Assembly: GCF_000092825.1 (NCBI RefSeq)
Contig: NC_014168.1
Coordinates: 1,107,946 to 1,171,945, forward strand
DNA: 64,000 nt
DNA from: Segniliparus rotundus DSM 44985
GTDB taxonomy: Bacteria; Actinomycetota; Actinomycetes; Mycobacteriales; Mycobacteriaceae
Direction of reading: 5' to 3'
The position numbers and the translations under genes were made by a program. The notes under the pieces were generated by a model. It was not told the DNA's origin. It worked only from the letters and a program-made list of their open reading frames with translations, and did no database searches. Positions 46,445 through 53,651 of the stretch are shown here, in pieces (within the stretch, counting starts at the first letter, position 1; each line of letters starts with the position of its first letter).

Positions 46445-47238
46445 TAGTCGAGCTCCCTTCCGGTCAGGTCTTGGGCGTTGTGGGCTTTGGCCTCGTAGTC
46501 GGCGGCGATCGCGAGCCAGCCGAGGGCCTTCTCCGAGGGGCTGCCCCTGGCGGGCTGGGCCGGGTCAGCCCGGTTTTTGACGACTTCGGAGACCAGCGAC
46601 GGCAACAGTCCCGCCCCTGCGCGGGGTTTGGCGAGCCACAGGCGCAGGGCGTCCGCGACGTCGGCTCTGGGGGTCCCGGCGCGCAGCAGTTCGGCGGCTT
46701 TGACGGCGAGGGCGGAGCGGATCTGCTGGGGGTGCTCGCCTGGGATCGTCTCGCGCACCAGTGCCCAGCCCTTGATCGGCACGCGACCGGGCAGCGGCCC
46801 CTCGCGCCCGCCCGCGTCGCTCAGGTGAGGTGCTTTAGGAACGTGACTAGTAGATGTCTTTTCTTCTCTATTCTTTTCTAGAGGCGTGACGTCACGGGAC
46901 GTTTCCTGTGACCGCTCGCGCTGACGGCGTTTGCGCTCGCGGTCTTTCTCTCGTCGTTCGAGCAGTTCGTCGCCGGTTTTCTGCCACCTCTCCCAGTTGC
47001 GGAACCGGTAGACGCCAGGACTGGTCTCGTCGACGATCTGTGCGCGGATCAGCTCCGATATGTACGACGAAACGCGGACGATCCCGAGACACATCGCCTG
47101 CTTTTTGTCGAACACGCCTTTGGTCTCGGCGTTGCCGCAGAACGCGAGCGCGCGGGTGAACAGTCGCTCCGCGTTCGCCGACAGCCCGGCCACCTTCGCG
47201 TCGAGGTAGTAGGTCGAGGACAGCCACACCTTCTCCAT
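46444..47238 (-). CDS. Phage replication initiator/organizer-like protein
   Basis: 264 residues: N-terminal winged-helix (TYYLDAKVAGLSANAERLFTRALAFCG..), a basic ERRKxRERKRRQRER linker region (about 95-115) and a helical C-terminal domain. This is the general plan of phage replisome organizers. Not assigned to a named family. Confidence 0.6.
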   Translation of the reverse strand: MEKVWLSSTYYLDAKVAGLSANAERLFTRALAFCGNAETKGVFDKKQAMCLGIVRVSSYISELIRAQIVDETSPGVYRFRNWERWQKTGDELLERREKDRERKRRQRERSQETSRDVTPLEKNREEKTSTSHVPKAPHLSDAGGREGPLPGRVPIKGWALVRETIPGEHPQQIRSALAVKAAELLRAGTPRADVADALRLWLAKPRAGAGLLPSLVSEVVKNRADPAQPARGSPSEKALGWLAIAADYEAKAHNAQDLTGRELD

Positions 47239-47241
47239 CGC

Positions 47242-47667
47242 TCACGCGCTCCTTTTGGGCGCTTCGCGCCGGTCGTGGAGCGCGACGACGGCGTCCACGG
47301 CCCTCGCGCCGAGAGCGTTGTCGGCGCGGTCCTGCGCCTCCACGCTCGCGTGCAGGTACAGGTCCGCCAGCACGGCGACCGGGGTCCGGACGGTCTGGGC
47401 CTGCCCGGAGCGCAGCCGGTGCAGCTCCGCGCTGCGGCGGTCCCGTTCCAGGCGGGCGTGGTTGCGCTCGCGCTTGTCCGGCGCCCACAGGAGGTCTTCT
47501 GCGACGACGGCGGTCATCTTCGGCGGTGAGGGGGAGCCGGGCGGGTCCAGGCTCACGAGGTAGCGCAGCTGGAGGACCTCGACTGTGACGCCTTTGGCGA
47601 ACATGCCGTGTTTGGTGGCGAGGTCGCGGGCGAGCGGGATCGTCTCGCCCGGGCGCGGCGGGCTCAT
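47242..47667 (-). CDS. Hypothetical protein
   Basis: 141 residues. N-terminal half mixed (HGMFAKGVTVEVLQLRYLVSL), C-terminal half helical and Arg/Ala-rich. Unrecognised. ATGA overlap upstream. Confidence 0.55.
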   Translation of the reverse strand: MSPPRPGETIPLARDLATKHGMFAKGVTVEVLQLRYLVSLDPPGSPSPPKMTAVVAEDLLWAPDKRERNHARLERDRRSAELHRLRSGQAQTVRTPVAVLADLYLHASVEAQDRADNALGARAVDAVVALHDRREAPKRSA

Positions 47668-48050
47668 TCGGACCTCCGCAAAAGGGCGCCGGCCTTGTGC
47701 AGGGCGTCGGCCTTCTCGGCCTGGGTGAGCGGTTCGAGGACGCGGGCCTTGCCCTCTTTTCCGAGGCGCCCGCCGATCCAGCCGCGCCCGCAGTGCTCTT
47801 CGAGGTTCTTCACCAGCCCCGCGCCGAAGACGAGGACGTCGGGGGCGCGCTCGGGTCCGGTGGGGTGCTCGACGTCGACGACGTTGGCGCGGATGGCGGG
47901 TTTGACGCCGTACTGGCCGGTCTCGACGTCCTCTTTGGCGAGGGGCTCGATGAGCAGGACGTGGCCGTGGGCCTTGTCCCAGTCGAAGCGGTAGGGGGTG
48001 GGGTCGACGAGCTCGGGGTCGTCGGGCTCTGCGGTGTTCGCGGTCGTCAT
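47664..48050 (-). CDS. Hypothetical early-region protein
   Basis: 128 residues, Pro/Asp-rich start then an OB-like beta pattern (HVLLIEPLAKEDVETGQYGVKPAIRANVVDV). A conserved companion of the PD-(D/E)XK gene in actinophages; single-strand DNA binding is a guess. ATG 48050 has GAGGA 6 bp upstream. Confidence 0.5.
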   Translation of the reverse strand: MTTANTAEPDDPELVDPTPYRFDWDKAHGHVLLIEPLAKEDVETGQYGVKPAIRANVVDVEHPTGPERAPDVLVFGAGLVKNLEEHCGRGWIGGRLGKEGKARVLEPLTQAEKADALHKAGALLRRSE

Positions 48051-48068
48051 TTGGTTCCTCATTTCCTC

Positions 48069-48851
48069 TTAGGCGGCGTTGTGGGACAGGACGGCGGTTT
48101 CGCCGGCGCACTGGACAGGCGAGCTGGGGCGTGGCGCGAAGAACGGGCAGTGCTCGCACTTGACGGGGGTGATGGGGATCTTGGCGAAATCGGGCTCGGT
48201 TCGCGTGATCGCGTTGTGTCGGCGGCGCCGGTTGGCTTGTTCGAATCGGCGCAGGTGCTCTTGGGCGAGCTCGGGGTCACAGGGCTCCTCGAAGCAGATC
48301 GCGTCCTCCAGGTTCCCCGAGCGCGGCAGGTAGACGACCGCGATCTTGCGCACCTTCACGCCGGTCTGGTTGAGGCCGTGCCCGTAGAGGCTGGTCTGGG
48401 CGCGGTGCTCGGGGTCCATCTCCCCTTGGCGCTTGACCGCCGCGATCCTGGCGGCGGACCCGGTCTTCCAGTCGATCACCGTCCCCGAATCGGCGTCCAC
48501 CAGGTCCGGGGTCCCCGCCAGGCCGGGGACGATCTCGATCTTGCGTTCGGCGGTCCACCGTTCCCGGCCGAGCCGGGCGTTGTCCGCTACAGCGGCGGCG
48601 CCCAGCCAGGCGTGGATCGCGGTGCCGACGATGGAGGCCCACGGGTCCCCGCCCTCGTTCGCCTTCGGGGCCCCGGCCAGGCGCAGCGCCAGGCGGCGCT
48701 CGCACGGGTGCGCCAGCTCCGAGGGCCCGAGCGCGGACTGCTTGGAGCGCGGGTTCGCCCCGTGCTGGGCCTTGATCATCTGTTTCAGGTCGGCGAGCAG
48801 CCCGACAGGCCGGATGGGGTCGAGGATCTCGAATGCTCCGAGGGCGCTCAT
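48069..48851 (-). CDS. PD-(D/E)XK (RecB/Cas4-like) nuclease
   Basis: 260 residues. Features: GTAIHAWLGAA, the metal-binding GTPDLVD..GTVIDWKTG (Asp...DxK) and a C-terminal KCEHCPFF..VQC cluster that could hold iron-sulfur, as in Cas4/AddB-type nucleases. Probably an exonuclease for phage recombination. The downstream partner gene at 47664 fits a recombination module. Confidence 0.8.
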   Translation of the reverse strand: MSALGAFEILDPIRPVGLLADLKQMIKAQHGANPRSKQSALGPSELAHPCERRLALRLAGAPKANEGGDPWASIVGTAIHAWLGAAAVADNARLGRERWTAERKIEIVPGLAGTPDLVDADSGTVIDWKTGSAARIAAVKRQGEMDPEHRAQTSLYGHGLNQTGVKVRKIAVVYLPRSGNLEDAICFEEPCDPELAQEHLRRFEQANRRRRHNAITRTEPDFAKIPITPVKCEHCPFFAPRPSSPVQCAGETAVLSHNAA

Positions 48852-49138
48852 TGTTCGGACTCCTCCCGGGGTTCGACCAGCCGAAGCTGCGGGGGGCCGC
48901 CGCCGGGGGCGAGCTCTGGGTGGTGGGCGAGGTCGAGGAAGAATGAGTTCAGGTCGCTGAGCAGGCGCCAGAGCTGGCTGAAGACGAAATCGCCCGCCGT
49001 CCACTGCCAGTGCCCGTCGCGCAGGTCGGTCCAGACCGGGGCGTGGCGTTTGTGCAGCGCGTCCAGCTCCTCCTGCAACCGCGCGATCCGCGCCGTCCGG
49101 GCGGTGATGGCCCAGTCTTGGGGCGTTATGGCGCTCAT
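48848..49138 (-). CDS. Hypothetical helical protein
   Basis: 96 residues: helical N-terminus (ARTARIARLQEELDALHKRH) and WTAGDFVFSQLWRLLSDLN. Unrecognised. Four-bp overlaps on both sides. Confidence 0.55.
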   Translation of the reverse strand: MSAITPQDWAITARTARIARLQEELDALHKRHAPVWTDLRDGHWQWTAGDFVFSQLWRLLSDLNSFFLDLAHHPELAPGGGPPQLRLVEPREESEQ

Positions 49139-49362
49139 CTCTTCTTCTCCTCTTGGTCGTGGGCGAGCTTGCGCTCGGCGTAGCAGGGGCCGCACAGCTT
49201 GTGCCGCGCCTCGCCCGCTGTGAGCGACACCGAGGCACAGCGGACTTGCGGGCCGGGCAGCTGGCCGCCGGAGTCCAGGTGCGCGCCCCAGTTCGCGACG
49301 CAGTCCTCGCAGCGGATCGTCTTGGACGGGGTTTTCGTCCTCGTCGCCCTCCACGCGCTCAT
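49135..49362 (-). CDS. Small Cys-rich (zinc-finger-like) protein
   Basis: 75 residues with CEDC near 20, a lone Cys near 42 and CGPC near 57, suggesting a zinc-ribbon, plus a charged tail. Function unknown. Confidence 0.55.
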   Translation of the reverse strand: MSAWRATRTKTPSKTIRCEDCVANWGAHLDSGGQLPGPQVRCASVSLTAGEARHKLCGPCYAERKLAHDQEEKKR

Positions 49363-49733
49363 TCGTCGACCGCCCGGAACACGCGCACGCGTGTGGTGCG
49401 CTGGCAGTCGGCGAACGCGATGGGCCAGTCGCGTTTGAGCTTCGCCTGGTCCAGGCCCGTGCGCTGGTGGGATTCCCAGGTGACGACGGCGCGCCCGTCC
49501 AAGACCCCCACATCCGCGTCGCCGAGCGCGGCCTTGATCTGCGCCTCGTGCCGTTTGGCGAGCTCGGCGTGCTCGGCGGCCTTCTCGCGGTGGTGCAGCA
49601 TGAGGTCGAGGTCCGTCCGGTGCTCGGCGAGGTGGCGGGCGGTGCGCTGGCGGGCCGGGGCGGGGTCGGCCAGGCGCAGCGTCGGCTTGCGCTCGGGCTC
49701 GTCGGGGAGCGCGGGCGCTGTCGCTGTGCTCAT
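49359..49733 (-). CDS. Hypothetical protein, YqaJ-associated C-terminal pattern
   Basis: 124 residues. The C-terminal part (AALGDADVGVLDGRAVVTWESHQRTGLDQAKLKRDWP..QRTTRVRVF) resembles the segment found at the end of, or beside, YqaJ-type phage recombinases. ATG 49733. Confidence 0.55.
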   Translation of the reverse strand: MSTATAPALPDEPERKPTLRLADPAPARQRTARHLAEHRTDLDLMLHHREKAAEHAELAKRHEAQIKAALGDADVGVLDGRAVVTWESHQRTGLDQAKLKRDWPIAFADCQRTTRVRVFRAVDE

Positions 49734-49764
49734 CGTGTTCTCCAATCTGGTGGGTTGTGGCCGG

Positions 49765-49800
49765 CTCCGGCCGGGAGCGGTGAACGCCTCCCGGCCGGAG
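49765..49800. repeat. Intercistronic hairpin (13-bp stem, 10-base loop)
   Basis: Perfect stem in the only sizeable gap (78 bp) of the early operon. No U-run, so an RNA-processing or attenuation element is more likely than a full terminator. Confidence 0.55.
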
Positions 49801-49811
49801 GGCCGATGGGG

Positions 49812-50654
49812 TTAGTCGAGGGGGTTCTCCGCGAGGCGGGGCCACGGGTAGTGCTCGTTGGGGTCGACGCGGATCACTTGGGCGCTCTTGCCCGCGCCCC
49901 AGAGGTTGAAGGCTTTGAACACCGGGGCGAGCGTGTCGCGCAGCGCCTTGGGATTGTTCGCCGACGCGAGCCCGGAGCGCAGCTTGCGGCGCAGCGTGTA
50001 GGCGGGGTGCCCGTGGCCGATCATCTCTCCGGAGGCGAGCAGGTGCAGGAACATGTGGCCGTTGACGTGGTCCACAGCGAGGATGCGCCACGCCGCCGCG
50101 GCCCAGGAGGAGGGGGAGCCGGCGAGGTCGCGGTAGACCTGGTACCCGAGTCGGGTCGCGCAGGCCAGCTGTTCTGCGTGCTCTCTGGCGAAGGCGACCG
50201 TCTCGGTGTGGGTGGGGACGTGCCGCTGGTCGAGCATGATCACGGCACGCGCGGCGGAGGCGACCTTGGTGGCGTCGGGGACGCCGTCGATGCGCAGCGC
50301 GTCGGCGACGGTGCGCTTGGCCCCGGAGTCCATGACGTGCTGTGAGTCTTTCGGCAGCCCGGTGACGAGCAGCAGTTTCAGGCGGACGCCGGATTTGACG
50401 ATCGCCGAGAGGCGGTGCTGCCCGTCGAGCAGCGTGCCGTCGGCGGCGACCTGGACCGGGGCGGCGTTCTCCTTCCAGCGCCCCTCGGTCATGTCTCTGG
50501 CGAGGGCGTCGCGGTGGGCGGGGCGCAGGTTTCTGTTGCGCGTGTTGTGCCCGAGGAGCTCTTCGGCCTCCTCGGGGCCGATCCACCACCAGGAGGCGTC
50601 GGGGCCTGAGGCGTCGGCGAACGCGGAGGCTGGAGTCGGGATAGTCGTGGTCAT
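49812..50654 (-). CDS. ParB-like-fold protein of actinophage type
   Basis: 280 residues. The core NRNLRPAHRDALARDMTEGRWKENAAPVQVAADGTLLDGQHRLSAIV matches the ParB/Srx-like fold with the DGQHR signature (shown here in part), followed by a helical domain. Probably DNA-associated; activity unknown. 5 bp from the ParB gene. Confidence 0.7.
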   Translation of the reverse strand: MTTTIPTPASAFADASGPDASWWWIGPEEAEELLGHNTRNRNLRPAHRDALARDMTEGRWKENAAPVQVAADGTLLDGQHRLSAIVKSGVRLKLLLVTGLPKDSQHVMDSGAKRTVADALRIDGVPDATKVASAARAVIMLDQRHVPTHTETVAFAREHAEQLACATRLGYQVYRDLAGSPSSWAAAAWRILAVDHVNGHMFLHLLASGEMIGHGHPAYTLRRKLRSGLASANNPKALRDTLAPVFKAFNLWGAGKSAQVIRVDPNEHYPWPRLAENPLD

Positions 50655-50659
50655 GGCGA

Positions 50660-51580
50660 TCAGTTCCTCTCGGGGATGGGGATGGGCGGTTCTTCCTGTT
50701 GGGGGAAGTCTTCGGGGGCGAGCTCGTCGAGCAGCTCTCGCGCGGAGAAGATCGTCTGCTGCAAGGCGCGGCGGACTCTGGGCTCCAAGCTCTTGCGGTT
50801 CGAGCCCCAGCGGTCGTCTTTGAGCAGGCGGCGGTACCCGTCGAGGACGGCGTCCTGCTGCACGCTCAGCCGCAGCTCCACATCGGGCAGCGGTTTGCGC
50901 TTGCGGGCGGCCTTGGGCTCGGGCAGGGGCTCGTCCGGCGCCCGCTCCCGCTCAGGGGGCTGGGCGGCTTTGGCCTCGATCACGGACTTCCACGCGGCGT
51001 GGACGCTGCCGTCCTCGTCCATCGAGGCCAGTGCCCGCTCGGCGGCCTCGCGGACCGCCTCCGGGGCGTCGGGGTCCTCGGCGGCCTCGCGAACGCTGCG
51101 GACCTTCGCGATGGTGTCGCGGGAGTAGCCGACGGCTTCCGCCGCTATGTCCCTGGTCTTCGGAATCCGCGCGTCGGAAACTGGTGCAGAATCTGCACCA
51201 GTTTTCGGCCTGCCTTGGGTGGCCTGCCTGCGTGCTTCAGCAACAGGTTTGAGGATCTTCTCGATCTCACCGGCGATGGCCTCGGCCTCCACGGGGGTGA
51301 AGGGCTTGCGGCAGGCGTTCTCGTCGGACTCGGCGCGCAGCAGCCGCGCCGCGTCGTCGAGGTCGGCCATGACGGTCACCGGGACGCGCTGCCAGCCGAG
51401 CAGTTTGACGGCCTCGACGCGGCGCTGCCCGGCGACCAGCTGGCCGTCGGGGGTGACGACCACCGGGTGCAAGAGACCGACGGTCTTGATGCTGTCGGCG
51501 AGGGCTTGAAGGTCGCCGAGGTCTTTGCGGTGCCTGCCCTCGACGGTGATCGCGTCCAGCGGCAGGGACGGCGCGCTCAC
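50660..51580 (-). CDS. ParB-family protein
   Basis: 306 residues: ParB N-terminal domain with HPVVVTPDGQLVAGQRRVEA and an HTH region (TRDIAAEAVGYSRDTIAKVRSVREAA, about 160-185), then a Pro/Glu-rich stretch. No ParA gene is nearby, so a regulatory or replication role is as likely as partition. GTG overlaps the XRE stop by 4 bp. Confidence 0.82.
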   Translation of the reverse strand: MSAPSLPLDAITVEGRHRKDLGDLQALADSIKTVGLLHPVVVTPDGQLVAGQRRVEAVKLLGWQRVPVTVMADLDDAARLLRAESDENACRKPFTPVEAEAIAGEIEKILKPVAEARRQATQGRPKTGADSAPVSDARIPKTRDIAAEAVGYSRDTIAKVRSVREAAEDPDAPEAVREAAERALASMDEDGSVHAAWKSVIEAKAAQPPERERAPDEPLPEPKAARKRKPLPDVELRLSVQQDAVLDGYRRLLKDDRWGSNRKSLEPRVRRALQQTIFSARELLDELAPEDFPQQEEPPIPIPERN

Positions 51581-51831
51581 GCGGCGGCTCCCAGGCCCAG
51601 TTCGCGTGCCCAGGCGGGCAGGAGCTGCGCGACCGGGACGGCGAGCGCGTCGGCCACCTTCTGGAGCTCGTCGAGCCGCCAAGGGCGCTGGCCCTTCACG
51701 GCCCGGCACAGGACGGGGTACTCGACGCCGATCTTCTCGGCGAGCTGGGCGCGGGTCATGTCGCGTCTGGCGAGCAGGGCGCGCACCTCGGCTGCCACCG
51801 CGTCGGAGAGGGTGTGGTTTTCGATGGGCAT
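51577..51831 (-). CDS. XRE-family regulator (Cro-like), first gene of the early operon
   Basis: 84 residues with the HTH MTRAQLAEKIGVEYPVLCRAVKGQRPWRLDELQKVADALAV. Divergent from the 51955 gene across a 123-bp region with an inverted-repeat operator. It fits the Cro-like member of a phage switch, controlling the leftward operon. Confidence 0.82.
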   Translation of the reverse strand: MPIENHTLSDAVAAEVRALLARRDMTRAQLAEKIGVEYPVLCRAVKGQRPWRLDELQKVADALAVPVAQLLPAWARELGLGAAA

Positions 51832-51843
51832 GCCGAGAGCCTA

Positions 51844-51879
51844 ATACCTAATCATGATGTTTGCAACTTCATTAGGTAT
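51844..51879. promoter_or_regulatory. Inverted-repeat operator between divergent regulators
   Basis: Arms ATACCTAAT (51844-51852) and ATTAGGTAT (51871-51879), 18-bp spacer. Ideally placed as the switch operator for the two XRE-type genes. Confidence 0.6.
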
Positions 51880-51954
51880 GTGTCATGGCTCATAGGTGTA
51901 GCGAAAGTCCGGAATATGTTGTTCATCGTCATTCCCGTCCGATACGGTGGGCGC

Positions 51955-52344
51955 ATGGTGAAGAAAACGGAGAGCATCCCCCTCACTGCCCTGCAGCTGG
52001 CCATCGTGCGCGAGACCCGCGCCGAGCTGACCCGCCAGGGGCTGAGGGTCTCGGCGCTCCAGGGCCCCCCGTCGCTGGAGGGGGGCACGTTCGGCGCCGA
52101 GCGCTACGTCCGCGCCCGGCTCGGCGAGAAGCCCGCGATCCCGCTCACCCTCCTGGAGCTAGAGATCGTCTGCCGCCGCCTGGGCCTGAAAGTCTCCGAT
52201 CTCGTCGAGCGCGCCGAGCTCTCCCTCGCCGCCGGGCGCATCCCCGCGCCGCTGTGGCCGGAGGAGCGCCCCGAGCGCCAGCCCCACTGGGGCGGCCCGA
52301 ACCGCCCCGAGCGCGCAGAAACGCCGACGAATCCAGAAAAGTGA
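51955..52344 (+). CDS. Probable immunity repressor-like XRE protein
   Basis: 129 residues: PLTALQLAIVRETRAELTRQGLRVSALQ, a variable middle and TLLELEIVCRRLGLKVSDLVERAEL, i.e. an XRE fold with an insert of about 20 residues between helices. The C-terminus is Pro/Arg-rich. It is transcribed towards the integrase, the usual position of a phage repressor. Start ATG 51955. Confidence 0.65.
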   Translation: MVKKTESIPLTALQLAIVRETRAELTRQGLRVSALQGPPSLEGGTFGAERYVRARLGEKPAIPLTLLELEIVCRRLGLKVSDLVERAELSLAAGRIPAPLWPEERPERQPHWGGPNRPERAETPTNPEK

Positions 52345-52429
52345 TAGAGAACACATACATGTCCTGACATCGGAGGACGTCCGCGAATCAGGCGGAAAAC
52401 CGAAAAAACATCAGTGTAATTCGAGGTCA

Positions 52430-52452
52430 GGGCCACTTTTTGTCAGTGGCCC
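52430..52452. terminator. Stem-loop after the repressor-like gene
   Basis: Perfect 8-bp stem (GGGCCACT/AGTGGCCC), 7-base T-rich loop, 86 bp past the stop. No U-run follows. Possible terminator. Confidence 0.4.
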
Positions 52453-52826
52453 GTCCGATGATCTCCAGCATGAGTAAACAACCGACCACGCGCACCGAAC
52501 CGAACCAGGACCCAGCCGCCCGCCCGAACGAGACCTCGCCCGAGCGCAGAGCGGTCGAGGAGACCGCCGCCGCGCTCGCCCAACTCGGGCTCGAAGCCTC
52601 CCCGCTATCGGCGACACGCCGAGAAGCGGAAAACGGCGACACGCCGACAGCACTTTTATCCACAAGCGAGCGGTTCCCTGAGCTGGGGGAACGATCCGAT
52701 GTTCGGCGAGTCTCCCCAGAACCCCTCGCCGTGTTCGCCGGATTTCAGACGATTTCGGCGAGTTCCACACAGCCCTGTGGACAACTGCGCTTGACGATCG
52801 CGCCGAAATGCCTAACGTTCAATCAC
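52453..52826. other. Low-coding region with DnaA boxes (candidate origin)
   Basis: Contains TTATCCACA (52656-52664) and TGTGGACAA (52776-52784, the reverse of TTGTCCACA). Both match DnaA-box consensus. A repeated CGGCGACACGCCGA (about 52609 and 52634) and a repeated TTCGGCGAG lie nearby. The stretch is open in the frame of the next gene, so a longer protein from ATG 52470 cannot be excluded. Confidence 0.4.
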
Positions 52827-52838
52827 ATGCATGTGATT
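52791..52838 (+). promoter_or_regulatory. Promoter with palindromic operator over the start codon
   Basis: TTGACG (52791-52796), 16-bp spacer, TAACGT (52813-52818). The expected start is just before ATG 52827, giving a nearly leaderless mRNA. A perfect 18-bp palindrome (52821-52838) covers transcription start and start codon, suggesting repression. Confidence 0.6.
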
Positions 52839-53318
52839 CAGCACTCGGAGGACGACGACCAGGCACTGCGGGAGCGCCTCGCCCGCCGTCCCTTCCACCC
52901 GTGGCGGGCGCTCGGGGCCGGCTGGCCGGAGGTCGTCGTCGACGCCTTCGCCGAGCTGCCAGACGGGGTCGGCTGGGAGCGCGAGGGGAGCTTGATCCGG
53001 CTCGACCGCCGCCTCGACGGCGTGGTCCGGCGCAGATGCGCCGCCGCCGCGGCGCTCGCCTCCCTGGAGCGCGAGCGCTGCGGCTTCGCGGCCCCGTGCC
53101 CAGCCGAGGAGCGCGCGGCGGCGGAGGCCGAGGCCGCGCGCTGGCTCTTCCATCTCGCGGACCTGCTGCAAGCCTACGGCGACGCGCACGACCCGACCGA
53201 CCGCGTCGAGCTCGCCCGCCTCCTCGACGTCACCGAGGAAGTCGTCAAAGCCCGGCTCGACGGCCTCACCCGCGAGGAGGGCGCGTGGCTGCACATCACG
53301 TTCTGGAGCGCCGCGTGA
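52827..53318 (+). CDS. Hypothetical protein upstream of DUF3263
   Basis: 163 residues: Trp-containing N-terminal part, an Ala/Glu-rich helical centre and a C-terminal HTH-like segment (RVELARLLDVTEEVVKARLDGL). Unrecognised. Start ATG 52827 from the near-leaderless promoter. GTGA overlap with the DUF3263 gene. Confidence 0.6.
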   Translation: MHVIQHSEDDDQALRERLARRPFHPWRALGAGWPEVVVDAFAELPDGVGWEREGSLIRLDRRLDGVVRRRCAAAAALASLERERCGFAAPCPAEERAAAEAEAARWLFHLADLLQAYGDAHDPTDRVELARLLDVTEEVVKARLDGLTREEGAWLHITFWSAA

Positions 53319-53548
53319 AGCCCGACCCCGCCAGCCTCCTCGCGTTCGAGCGCGCGTGGTGGCGCAGGGCCGCGAACAAAGACGCCGCTGTCCGCGAAGC
53401 GTTCGGGCTCGGCCCGATCCGCTACTACCAGCTCCTCAACCAAGCGCTCGACGACCCCGCCGCCGTCGCCGCGCACCCGCAGACCGCCAACCGCCTGCGT
53501 CGGCTGCGCGAGGCGCGACCGGCGGCCAGGGCGCTCGGCGCGGCCTAG
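53315..53548 (+). CDS. DUF3263-family protein
   Basis: 77 residues: LLAFERAWWRRAANKDAAVREAFGLGPIRYYQLLNQALDDPAA and a basic tail (RLRRLREARPAARA). It matches the actinobacterial DUF3263 family, small and probably DNA-binding. GTG 53315 overlaps the stop of the gene before. Confidence 0.8.
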   Translation: MKPDPASLLAFERAWWRRAANKDAAVREAFGLGPIRYYQLLNQALDDPAAVAAHPQTANRLRRLREARPAARALGAA

Positions 53549-53568
53549 AGGCCCTCGCCTCGAACCTG

Positions 53569-53614
53569 TTAACGAGGGAACAGATTCGAGCTATAGTATC
53601 GAACATTAGTTCGA
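53569..53614 (+). promoter_or_regulatory. Integrase promoter with perfect LexA (SOS) box
   Basis: TTAACG (53569-53574), 17-bp spacer, TATAGT (53592-53597). Immediately after, 53599-53614 reads TCGAACATTAGTTCGA, an exact fit to the mycobacterial/Gram-positive LexA consensus TCGAAC-N4-GTTCGA. It covers the predicted transcription start, so LexA would block integrase expression until DNA damage. Confidence 0.8.
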
Positions 53615-53651
53615 ATAACCGGCGTCGAGCCGGCCATCCCGAGGAGCACAG

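Noticed and set aside
50660-51580. Plasmid-type ParAB partition system
   Set aside because: ParB-like protein present but no ParA ATPase or parS array seen.
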